64,000 nt of DNA from Chondrilla cf. caribensis (lineage: Eukaryota > Porifera > Demospongiae > Chondrillida > Chondrillidae). Location: NCBI GenBank assembly GCA_964020155.1, contig OZ026568.1:631001-695000 (forward strand), written 5' to 3'. Every line of letters starts with the position of its first letter. Positions within the stretch are counted from its first letter, which is position 1. The position numbers were made by a program, and so were the translations under genes. Below, piece after piece: positions 1 through 10,184 of this stretch. Below the pieces are notes generated by a model. That model did no database searches. It saw only the letters and a list, made by a program, of their open reading frames with translations, and was not told the origin of the DNA.

Positions 1-1196
1 TATATAATCTCAAGGTCACAACATTTGAAATCTGCCATTTTTTTGAAATTAATTGCAATATATACCCCACTGTATTTATGTAGGAACATGTCATACTCTT
101 TGCCCGAGTTGACGATCAGTCCAAAGTGTCTGTATCGGCTACACCCTACCATAAGTGTGTACTTTAGCTATTATGTGGGAATGTTTCCGTGAAAAATATA
201 ATACTAAATCTCACACTCATTGTTATTATATCTATTACTGATTTGCTAGGCAATAAATTGAGGAATTTTGATAACAATTACAAGACTTAGTGTGCAATAG
301 CAAAGAGAAGTGTACAAATAGCATGAATATTTGCACATTGTATTTTGATCTGCTCACACAACATGCACACAATATATATATACATGAATATCCTGTACAG
401 GGGGAAATTTGGCAGGTAAAAAAGTTGGCAGATTTGCCAAGGAAGTTTTTATGGTTGTAATGTGGCATATTATTTCTGCACTCAGGGTGCATATTTTGAA
501 GACTATTAGTTATTATATAATTCAGAATTGGTAGCTGTATTGTATATAGGAGAAGAGCTACCATGTGAAAGGGAATCCAGCAACATGAAGGACCAATGTG
601 AACACCATGCAGTGATGGGGGAGAGTACCATCCTTGGCCATGTCTCCAGGAAACTACCAGGTGCTTGAGCACTACTCTTACAGAGACAGAGGATATAGTC
701 GTCCACCAGTAACAGAAACAAGACATTACTGAATTTGACAAATGCATGCATGATCTACGAGGTATACCTTTGCAAAATATTATCAATGTTATGTAATATC
801 AACACATTTGAATGGAATGGAATAGAAACAAATGTGGGTAGTCACATAATCTTGTGGATTTCCTGAAAACTGTCAAATCACCAAACGAACCCAACACCAA
901 TATTTCTGACTATACGGTATACATTATATACTAATATAGTACAGAGACCTGTAACTAGATAAATGTAATAAAGCATGCAGTTTAATGTTATAATGGTCAT
1001 CGAACTGTACAAATGTACACTAGTCTGGTATAGCTGACCCTTTATGCTTATTCCTTACAACTGTAGTAACCATAGTAGGTACTGAGATAGGGCTGGCTAC
1101 GTACATCAAACCTGGTGTGCACAGGTTGGAAACTTGTGCTCAATCATTTAGTAAGCTTTATGCAATATTGTCATGTCATTAGGTTAAGTAACATAC
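1..1196. other. NLR-1 intronic sequence, no clear exon
   Basis: This region aligns with 24,823-27,840 of copy 2 but lacks its insertions. The first bases match the sequence just upstream of the NLR-2 exon ending at 24,818, so the next exon lies off the left edge. An open stretch near 590-730 on the minus strand is partly shared with copy 2, but it has no convincing splice frame. Confidence 0.5.
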
Positions 1197-4100
1197 TTGC
1201 CCAATTATCACTCCTAGTTCTGATATGTTCTTGTTCCTGGAAACTCCCTTCACCATCGACAACATGAGGTCTCCAACATCTTCTGACCTCTACAACAATA
1301 CACAAAGATAGGATAAAAAGATTTGTATATGACTAATGGTTATACCCCTCACCGATGGTTCATGACCAACTTTAACCTTCACAAGCTGTTCACTGGTAGC
1401 AACCAATTCCTCCACTTCATCAGAGGAAATAAGACACTGACCAGATTGGTCAGGGATGGAGGATCCGATGTCCTAGTATAGAAACAACACTTGATTCTCA
1501 TTTTCACTCTTTATTCTTTCACGTGTTTACTGTAAGTAGCTCTTGTCATGTGACCAAACATACCATCTTATACATGCACTCAACAAGTTCCTTCAACTTC
1601 TTGGCATCCCTCAGACCAGACAACACAGCACACCACTGTTGACGGGTTAATGGCATCTTCACTGAACACTTCTCACGATGAACTAACAGACTCTTCCAAA
1701 GTTGCACTGGTACTATCGGCCAACCAATAATAATATTACGATAAGAAAAATAGCCTAAGATAAATTCCAAGTAGTACATTGCATAATATAAGTAATAACA
1801 TGATTGGATCAAATAGTGTCATAGAGTAGGGCGTCACTCAAAAATACTGTAAAGGCGTTAGGGGTACCATAGAGCTTGGTTGAATAAACCAGAGACATCA
1901 ATGAACTGTACATGCAGTGAGAAACACATGCTTGGTATGTAAAACAGTACTGTAAGGGGATAATCCAGGAGGGAAAACATTCTGTTGGGGAGGGGATGCT
2001 TCCTCTGCATGGTTCTCTGCCCTAAATGAAGTGAAGTATTGAATGGAGGAAACACACAATTGTAACTCACCTTCATGTCCACCTCCCAAATCAATGGTGA
2101 CCTCATTGAGTGTCTCATTTCTACAAAGATGTTCAGTGATTATGGAAAAACCCGGATAAGGACTGAGAATCCTGCTTGTTAAATGAAATTTTCTAAGGCA
2201 ATTGTTAGCTTTCAAAGCTTCACCAATTCTGTAACAGTCTTCTTGAGCTCTTATCAAGTTCTGGTAAATGTAAGAAATCAAATCAATTCTCTAAGAAAAT
2301 CACTGACAACTTTCAAGTTATTAACCTGGTCTACTAAAACCCTTAACCCTATGCTACAGGTAGACAACTACTACAATGAATAACAGATTCTGAATTATGA
2401 CACATCTGAATGTAAAATACATACTCAGTGTGACTGCATGTAGATTTCCTAATTTTTTTGATGTAGGAATTTCCATTTTAATTTACCAAAACCAAATAAG
2501 CGAGATAGAACAAATTGTACCTTCATCCACCGTGAATTTAATACATTGAGTTTTCCCAATAGACACATGGACCGAAGACAATTAACCTTCAGTTTTATAT
2601 TATGCATATAAATTTAATACTAGAATTGTATACATGTAGCCCATAAATTAAATCATATGCTACATATTACAAATACTCAATAGGCATACGGTCATACTGT
2701 GGTGGATTGATTCAAAACTAACAGGGTACTGTAATTATATGGTTATTGGCACTAATTACAATGTATGCATGCATGGGAACTATTCAAGTACCACACATCT
2801 TACTAGATCTCGAGATGGATCCATGTTCAGAGTGAGAGTCTTAAGTGCTGGTAGTTTGGTAAGAGCAGACAACACTACTTCCACCGTGTTAGGTACATCA
2901 ACTTCTCGACCTCCTAATTTTATTGGTAGCGTGATAGTTTTCAAGTGTTGTGCTTTCGCAAATGCCTTGGAAAGTGTTGTCCAATCTGGAAAAAGTCAAC
3001 AAGTATAATGAAAACAAAATACACGAATTATATTAATACAATTATTATACATATAGGACCATAAGTACATGTTAAGATATTACTGTAACTTTTACATATT
3101 ACACAAATTACATCAGCGATCATGACACAGTAATTTAACTATGGCACACAGTACAATCTATGCATGTATTCATCAAAGGTCAAAGGTCATGAATTACTTC
3201 AAAGTTAGTAATACATAATACACAGGATACTTTGCTTCTCAGTGGATAACACCAATGAGAAGAGTTTAGTGTGACAGTTTCAGATTAGTAGACTTTGGGG
3301 GATCCCAGATTTATCAAGTCTGTATATATGAACTCCTGCATACATACCAATAACATAATATTATAATTACAAACACAATTACAGTAACTATGGACGTAAT
3401 AGATAAACCATGGCACTTTGAGGTGTCTGATTTATCCATTACAAAATATATAGGAATACCAAGTAGTAACAAGTTTATATTCACCGTTTTTACTTATTAA
3501 ACGGTCACATCTCAACTCTCTCAGATGTGGCATTAAGATAGACATGAGATCATCTGTGAGAACAGCATCTGCAGTAGGGTTAGTCGAAAGATGAAGCCTT
3601 TGGAGGGTAGGGTGGTGCTGGAGGGAGTATCTTACAACTTGTGCATCATATGATGACTGCACGTCAGCAATGATAGAGGTCTTGAACATATCTCCAAGAA
3701 TTTCTCTTGACAAAGAGCTGTTATCAGCTTCAAATAACGACGTCATGACAACCATGTCATCATCCCTAATGAGCTCCTGACCAACCACCTCTCTGGCATG
3801 TTCTGACAAAACAGAGTAGCTGAGTTCCTTCAAATTAACATATTTGAGTTTAGTCAGGTGGCAATAGACTTTCCACACTTCAGCCATCTCGGGACGATGG
3901 AACTCTTCTTTCCAAATCATTTCTTGATCTGACTCACTCTGCATAGCAATGTGGACTGCAGCCAATGTTTCCTGCACTGTCTTGTGGTTTAGCTGATAGA
4001 AAACAGCTACATTTGGAAAGATTTTGTCAATATATTCGGAAAACAGGAGGTTGTAGATGCTACCCCGCTTGTCCAGGTACCTCTTCACATCACCTAGATC

Positions 4101-7100
4101 ATCGTCTGTCAGAATCAAACGCTGACCTTTTCTGTCGATACAGCACTTGTATGCCACCTCACACAGAGGGTAGAACCCAGGAAACAGATCTAATGGAACT
4201 TGAAGGACATGTTCAACAGGACGGTTTAGTGAATCTTGCAATTGATCTGACAGAATGCTATGTTTGGATAACTCCTGACAGATGTATTTAGAGTAGATAC
4301 CACCAGTAGTTCCTGGGAGGGGATCACTTCCAATGTGATCCTGGACTTTACATATGATTTCAAGAACCTTGGGAATACGGCACATTCCACGTACTAAAGG
4401 ACGTCCAGTTAAGTGTCGGATCAATTTATCTGATACATCCGTTGCTTTGCTCCTGTCCTTGGGGTAGACTGCAGCAAAAAAGCTCTTAATGTATTCATCA
4501 ATGTCTGTGTCAGTGAATCCAAGGATTTCCACATGACGGTGAGGTTGCTGGATCAGAGAAATCAGATCAGGAACCCTAGAAGGTCGGGAGGTGACAAACA
4601 CATCGCATTGGCTGAGGTAAAGGTTATCACATGAGAGGAGGTTCAAAAGAAAGGGGGAACTCCCTAGCTGGTCTGGAATCTCGTCAAACCCATCCAGGAT
4701 GAGGGCAACACCTTCTCCATCTCTCTCTTCCAGTAACTGGCACAATTCAGGAAGGTTTAACACTCTCTGGAACCCTCTCAACAAGAACTGAAGATCAATG
4801 TCTCCTGTATAAGAATCCAAATACAATCGCAATCGGCGAAGTTCCACCAGAAGCACTAGACTATACTGGTTTGGGAGAGACTGAGAGTACAGATCCTTGC
4901 AGAGCTTACGAGAGAGAGTGGTCTTACCACATCCAGGTGCACCGCTGATGACCACTCTCTTTCCCGATATCACTACACCACAGTTGAGGATGTCCTCGTA
5001 TTTGATCTTCTCTGATGTATTGTAACACTTATCTATGCCATGGATGGTGGCCTGTAAAAAGTCCCAAACATCCTTTTTTAGCTTGACGCGATAATTTTTC
5101 TGCTCCACAGTTGCTAGATTAATAAACTGCATGGATTTTGGTGCATATCGTACAGTATGTTGCTTTTCATAGAAGGCTTTCAACCTTCCATGCACCTACA
5201 AAATAAATCACGAGAGACAAATTTTAAATTACATAACATTGTTTTACCTGGATGCAGTACATGTGGGTTGAACTGCATACCTATACACACCTATATAACG
5301 AGAAACATGCAAATGGGATAGCATGTACACAACTATTAAAAGTACACCTCATGTCATACTCAGTTTAAAAGTGATAGTTTTAGCACATGCATCAATGACA
5401 TGCAAGTCTTTCATGTAGTACGTGTGGAGTGGATAGTATAATATTATACTAAATTAACTACACAACATAACAGGACTGGTAAATAAATAAATTAAGAATA
5501 AAGAGTCGATATTAACACATTTTACACAATTAAGAAAGAGTGAACACAATAAATGTCCAACACTGACCTGCTTCAGCTTCCTAGATCTCTCATCATCCAA
5601 TGTAGAGGAGGGTGGGGTTGGTTCAGGGACAGTGTGTGGTTGAGAGGATGGAGCTGGAGCAATTACGTGAGAACAGGAGAAGTATACCCATACACACATA
5701 TACACTCAGCACTGTATGCATGGAAGAATATGGAACATGCAGCATCCTGGGATACTTGGCAGTGATCAGTCTGAGATTAGTCCATTACTGTGAACACTGC
5801 CCAACAGAATGTCCAGGACACTCTGGTTACAGTACTACAGTAACTGTACGTAGACATATAAAACAACACATAGGCAATCTGTACAGCGTAGAGTGTATGT
5901 ATATAAATCAGAACAGAATAGAACAGGAGCAGTATACCCATACACACATATACACTCAGCACTGTATGCATGGAAGAATATGGGACATGCAGCATCCTGG
6001 GATACTTGGCAGTGATCAGTCTGAGATTAGTCCATTACTGTGTACACTGCCCAACAGAATGTCCAGGACATTCTGGTTACAGTACTACAGTAACTGTACG
6101 TACGACATACAAAACAACACATAGGCAATCTGTACAGCGTAGAGTGCAGGTACATGACACACAGTTGTTCACACATGTACAGATTTTGATGCAAAAATAT
6201 CACGATTTTTTAACTTACTGGAAAGTGGTAAGTCTGCATCCTTCTTCATATCCTCACCGAGCTCCTTCATCAGAGGATAGTCATTTTGCCCAGTCATCAC
6301 ATCACACAGGTGATGGATGGTGTCTGATGTAGCATTGGATCGCAGATGGAGATACAACTTCTCATTAGCTTCACTTCCAGTAATGAACTTCTGATCAATC
6401 TGATGGTAGAGACCTTCCGGGATGACCTTGTATGTATACAGTCTACCAGCAATAGAGTAGGTGCGCACACACTCCAGGAATCGATCCCTGTACTTTTCCA
6501 TAAAGGGATCAGATCGGAGGTCTTGAACAAAATGAGAATAATAGATATTATATCATAAGGCATTTATTATACAGTAAGTATTATGATATCATACTTGTAT
6601 TGTGTGCATGGGCACTACTAGGGAGATATCACTAATATGATCTGCCCCAAGGGAGTCAATATCAAAATTAATGTTTTAGGGGCTGCCACAGGTGGGCCCT
6701 ATATAAAATTGACACTTTGAAATTGGACTATGAGTCGATAACAGAAGCTTTGAGTGTAATATTCTCAGCGACGGTTCTTTAAATCTGAAAAGGAACCTCA
6801 AGTTTTCCAAGTGTGGGCGTGGCATCTCCATAAATTTCTGAACATTACGTCTGTTGTTGTTGGGAAAATCTTTTCGGATTGAGGAGCATTTAGAAACACA
6901 GTATGGTGAAGAGTTCTTCATCTGCATGGATGAAGAACTGCTGAAGGACTCCCTGTCTGAAATCCCTAGTCGATTACATCTGTTATTCTACTTGCCTTGC
7001 TGGGCGCTATGTACTCTTGGGTCTCATAAAAATATCAAATATATTGCCCATCAACATTATACTTATAATACTTATACTTAATATACTTGAGTTCCATTTT

Positions 7101-7809
7101 TCCCATCATTCAACACCATCACTGCATACACTACACATTATCACTTGTTAGTCTGGCATTGTTACAATAACACATAACTAGTTATGTGTACATATGTATA
7201 ATATAGCTATATCGTTCAGGGTGAATTGGGTGACTTGGAATCAATACCCCAAAGGACTCCAGCACTGAGCTATTGATACAGCTTCAGGTTGGTGCTATCT
7301 TCATGGACAGATGATTTATGGAATATTGAAAGCCACTTGTCCACAGCTGAAGATTAACAGTGTCTGAAGTCACCCAATTCCACATTATCCCGCTTTACCC
7401 TAGACAAATTTTGGTATCATGAAATTTTAAGAATTTCACGATCAGCACTTGCATGGACTGGCCGGTTAGACTACTAACCTCCTTGCTCTGACTGGTTACG
7501 TCCGGTAACAGGTCCCGGATTGATCTCCACATCACCTGATAACAGCAATAATAAGATCATCATCGAGGTATGTCTGCGGGTCTTATGACAACTGAAAGGT
7601 CTTGATTTCCTCGCCAGACACAACCACGTACGAGAGAGAGGAGAGCGACCGACAGTGTTCCGGATAGTAGAGAACAAATAGTCCTCAAGAAAGACGCCCG
7701 ATTCGCCGTCCTGCATCCATTGCGCTAAATCGGGACCGTACGAACACGGCACAACTGGTAGGGAAGTCACCAATACACCGAGAACGCAGGCAGATATCCA
7801 GAACGCCAT
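1..7809 (-). CDS. NLR-1: 2A-leader / CARD-like / NACHT / LRR receptor gene, 3' end off window
   Basis: This is a multi-exon NOD-like receptor gene read right to left. I place coding exons at 7809-7479, 6521-6219, 5653-5568, 5195-3494, 2985-2804, 2260-2071, 1712-1564, 1472-1353 and 1289-1197. Every junction has GT-AG borders and the phases agree, giving about 1,050 codons. In order the protein has a signal-peptide-like leader ending in a 2A-like motif, a CARD-like helical domain, a Pro/Ser linker, a NACHT ATPase with Walker A and B, then LRR-type segments. Such proteins are cytosolic innate sensors that oligomerise through NACHT. The gene lies about 600 bp downstream of BTRC-1 on the same strand and is the paralogue of NLR-2. 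The C-terminal exons known from NLR-2 (24,818 leftward) fall just beyond position 1. The ligand is unknown, and further exons between 1 and 1,196 cannot be excluded. Confidence 0.85.
1197..1289 (-). CDS. NLR-1 LRR exon (e)
   Basis: This 93-nt exon is phase 0 at both ends and encodes an LRR-like helix and strand (VGDLMLSMVKGVSRNKNISEL). The matching NLR-2 exon is 27,845-27,937. Further coding exons to the left are expected, but only NLR-2 shows them. Confidence 0.6.
1353..1472 (-). CDS. NLR-1 exon (d), 40 residues
   Basis: This 120-nt exon is phase 0 at both ends, bounded by ACTAG and TCG|GTGAGG. It encodes an acidic segment containing ISSDEVEELVATSEQLVKV. It is conserved with the same length at 28,002-28,121. 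Confidence 0.6.
1564..1712 (-). CDS. NLR-1 LRR exon (c)
   Basis: This 149-nt exon encodes 'LWKSLLVHREKC...LTRQQWCAVLSGLRDAKKLKEL'. It enters in phase 1 and leaves in phase 0 at AAGATG|GTATGT. The same module recurs in NLR-2 at 28,214-28,365 and, more diverged, at 22,542-22,684. This suggests LRR exons multiplied inside the gene. Confidence 0.7.
2071..2260 (-). CDS. NLR-1 LRR exon (b)
   Basis: This 190-nt exon runs from an ACATTTACCAG acceptor to GAAG|GTGAGT. The helix-strand pattern 'IGEALKANNCLRKFHL...EHLCRNETLNEVTIDL' is typical of ribonuclease-inhibitor-type LRRs in NLRs. It leaves in phase 1. Confidence 0.75.
2804..2985 (-). CDS. NLR-1 LRR exon (a)
   Basis: This 182-nt exon is bounded by TTTTTCCAG and CTA|GTAAGA. 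It encodes LRR-like text (AQHLKTITLPIKL, LTKLPALKTLTLNM) with regularly spaced leucines. It takes phase 1 from the NACHT exon and leaves in phase 0. The NLR-2 counterpart at 29,498-29,673 is 6 nt shorter. Confidence 0.75.
3494..5195 (-). CDS. NLR-1 exon 4: NACHT ATPase domain
   Basis: A single 1,702-nt exon starts after a TTTTGTAG acceptor and ends at ATAA|GTAAAA. Counting from the exon start, Walker A GAPGCGKTT is at residues 85-93, Walker B ALILDGFDEIP at 164-174 with the doubled acidic DGFDE typical of NACHT, and DVFVTSRPS follows as sensor 1. The remaining 300 residues match the helical and winged-helix regions of NLRs and end where LRR-like repeats begin (LHLSTNP...LMPHLRELRCDRL). It is uninterrupted and closely similar to the exon at 30,175-31,867. 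Confidence 0.93.
5568..5653 (-). CDS. NLR-1 exon 3: Pro/Ser-rich linker
   Basis: This 86-nt exon runs from a CAG acceptor to CAG|GTCAGT. It encodes a short Pro/Ser/Thr-rich linker ending in a charged DDERSRKLKQ segment. It enters in phase 1 and leaves in phase 0. NLR-2 has a longer Pro/His-rich version (101 nt), so the linker length differs between the copies. Confidence 0.65.
6219..6521 (-). CDS. NLR-1 exon 2: CARD-like death-fold domain
   Basis: This 303-nt exon is phase 1 at both ends and encodes about 100 residues rich in amphipathic helices. The pattern 'IPEGLYHQIDQKF ... ANEKLYLHLRS ... TIHHLCDVM' resembles a CARD, with a leading 'lips-gL-d-I' helix and a later 'L..hL.d.L' helix. A death-fold domain is expected in this position, N-terminal to NACHT, in metazoan NLRs. 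CARD rather than DEATH or DD is a pattern judgement. The equivalent exon of NLR-2 has the same length. Confidence 0.65.
6678..6835. repeat. GGGGCTGCC family copy in NLR-1 intron 1
   Basis: It starts GGGGCTGCCACAGGTGGGCC and is homologous to 35,380-35,650, so it predates the gene duplication. Confidence 0.5.
7479..7809 (-). CDS. NLR-1 exon 1: signal-peptide-like leader with 2A-like ribosome-skipping motif
   Basis: The ATG at 7809 has a strong context (A at -3, G at +4). Residues 2-22 are a hydrophobic signal-like segment (FWISACVLGVLVTSLPVV). A short Cys/Arg-rich region follows, then LLLLLSGDVEINPGP at residues 86-100. DVEINPGP fits the 2A consensus D(V/I)ExNPGP, at which translation releases the peptide after the glycine and resumes at the proline. 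The exon ends GGAG|GTTAGT in phase 1 and joins the death-fold exon in frame. The predicted upstream product is a roughly 99-residue secreted or membrane leader, and the downstream product is a leaderless NLR starting with Pro100. Activity is inferred from the motif only. Confidence 0.85.
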
Positions 7810-8407
7810 GTTTACGGTCCAGAAACGGTGTCTATGGTCTAAAAGGAATTCCAAGACTGCACTTCCGGATCAAGTGTCACCTCTGTTATATAGGAGTTTT
7901 ACATATTTAATATTATGCATAATAATATATTATAATACATGTATATATAATAATATAAATACACGCACATGCATGCAGTCTTCCCTCGATCACAGAATAG
8001 GCAAATTCCTGACAATTTTCGTGCTATTGACAAGGACGGTCCTTTATCTCATCATAACACTCATACCCCTACACAATGTAGCTATATCAGCTACTAGAAC
8101 ACTGATCATAGCATGAATAAGAATGAGGAAACCAATTAGGAGGATCACGACAACATAAAGCTAATTCCTGTTGTGTACTAACTCAAGGTTATCAGATTCA
8201 TTATGGAATGTTCTTCACATCTCTCCACATACACCTCTCACAATCACTGCTCAACGACACTCCACATTTACCAAACAACAATAATAATTAGAATTTCAAC
8301 AGAATCATTACAAGTCAATTAAAACTGATGACACACGGACGACACAATCAGCAACACATCATATCAAGTACACACAGGAAGTGCACGGAGGAATTAACGA
8401 GGGTCAC

Positions 8408-8623
8408 TCAAATGGAGGTGACGTGTTCAAGGTGGGGTTTCTGGGGGGAGTGGTCTGGAGACTCTTGGAACTTTGAATTCTCCACCTCCATCTTGGTGGA
8501 TCCGAACACATCAGTTCCTGCCTCCGCACTGAGGAAGTCCCAAATTAGAATGGTGTCATCGTGAGAGCTGCTCACAATCTGGAAGTCATCAAACTGTAGT
8601 CTGAAGACACGTCCCGTGTGTTC
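8408..8623 (-). CDS. BTRC: BTRC-1 last exon: WD40 blade 7 and C-terminus
   Basis: This 216-nt terminal exon starts [20 protein letters not shown] and continues through [11 protein letters not shown] poorly conserved tail follows, with TGA at 8408-8410. The coding sequence appears identical in copy 2. Confidence 0.92.
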   Translation of the reverse strand, partial: EHTGRVFRLQFDDFQIVSSSHDDTILIWDFLSAEAGTDVFGSTKMEVENSKFQESPDHSPQKPHLEHVTSI

Positions 8624-10117
8624 CTGGAAGATGGAGAAGTTGTTCAGCATAACACCTCACTCAGTGAGGGATGATACAATAGATGAATATTTATCATATT
8701 GGTACTGGGAAAGTGTGGCAGATAAACAGGTTTGGCAGATTGATGAGAATGCACTGCACATGTAAAACACGCAAAGTTACGGTACTTCCCATAGTAAACT
8801 TTATGACGTCAGGCGGTCAGACCGAAAGTTGTCAGATGACCGTATGGGTGTCGATCGATGACCGTCTGGGTGTTGGTCAGTGACCGTTCGCTTTATCATC
8901 CACTACGCTACATATTACCGTGACGATCGAGAATGTTAAATAGAAACCGCCACGTTGATTTCCTTCTGCGACTGCAGCCTCAGTTCTTCCAAAGTTGTTT
9001 TATCATTCTCCTCCATTCGCATGTCTATCTTTTTATGATGAAATCGGTTCGAAAATCTGGTACCCATCCTCCTTGCAATACATAGTCCAGGCCTCACGAT
9101 AATTAGGAAAATATTCAGTTTGTGGGTAATTGCTAAACAATGCCTTAAATCCTGTCGAGAGAAATCCGTTCTCTATTGCGAAAATCAAGGACTGTTGATC
9201 GACCGCTAATTGACTACCGGTCTGACCGCCTGACGTCACGAAGTTTACTATGGGAAGTACCGTAAGTACATAGATACAGTGTATAGGGAGGAATCACTGC
9301 ACCACACACTGGACAGTGTACGTATGCACTCTGACCGTTGATCGACCATTGATTGACCGCTAATCGACTACCGGTCTGACTGCCTGACGTCATGAAGTTT
9401 ACTATTGGAAGTACCTAAGTACATAGCTACAGTGTATAGGGAGGAATCACTGCAGCACACACTGGACAGTGTATAGGGAGGAATCACTACACCACACACT
9501 GGACAGTGTATAGGGAGGAATCACTGCACCACACACTGGACAGTGTATAGGGAGGAATCACTGCACCACACACTGGACAGTGTATAGGGAGGAATCACTG
9601 CACCACACACTGGACAGTGTATAGGGAGGAATCACTGCACCACATACTGGACAGTGTATAGGGAGGAATCACTGCACCACATACTGGACAGTGTATAGGG
9701 AGGAATTACTGCACCACATACTGGACAGTGTATAGGGAGGAATCACTGCACCACACACTGGACAGTGTATAGGGAGGAATCACTGCACCACACACTGAAC
9801 AGTGTATAGGGAGGAATCACTGCACCATACACTGGACAGTACACTGGACATGAAGGTTCACAGATTGTATACACACACACATGTAGACAGAGTGTAGCTT
9901 ACAGCTAGTGTCCTCAGACAGAGCTCAGCTGTTGGTGTACGAGGATCGAGGGCTGCTTTCAAGTCCCAAATCTTGATAGTTCTGTGAGGTAGACACACAT
10001 AATCACCTCAGTCCACAGGTACAATGTATGTACAGCACAGCATATGACCACTGGTGTACGAATACGTAAGCACACACTCCACTCAGGAAGTGAGACGATG
10101 ACAATGACAGAGCACCA

Positions 10118-10184
<67 letters not shown>

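Noticed and set aside
590..760. Additional NLR-1 coding exon
   Set aside because: An open stretch exists but copy 2 has a stop and a deletion in the same place, and no splice frame fits the neighbours.
3965..4291. Plus-strand ORF opposite the NACHT exon
   Set aside because: It is an antisense shadow of a conserved coding exon. The similar frames at 30,643-30,882 and 31,296-31,620 are the same effect.
7479..7809. 2A motif as evidence of picornavirus sequence or contamination
   Set aside because: The motif lies in a spliced host exon with a proper donor, in phase with a CARD-like exon, and is duplicated with the gene. No viral replication or capsid sequence is nearby.
9420..9840. CRISPR-like array of repeats
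   Set aside because: Units are directly adjacent with no unique spacers, and the context is eukaryotic. It is a minisatellite.
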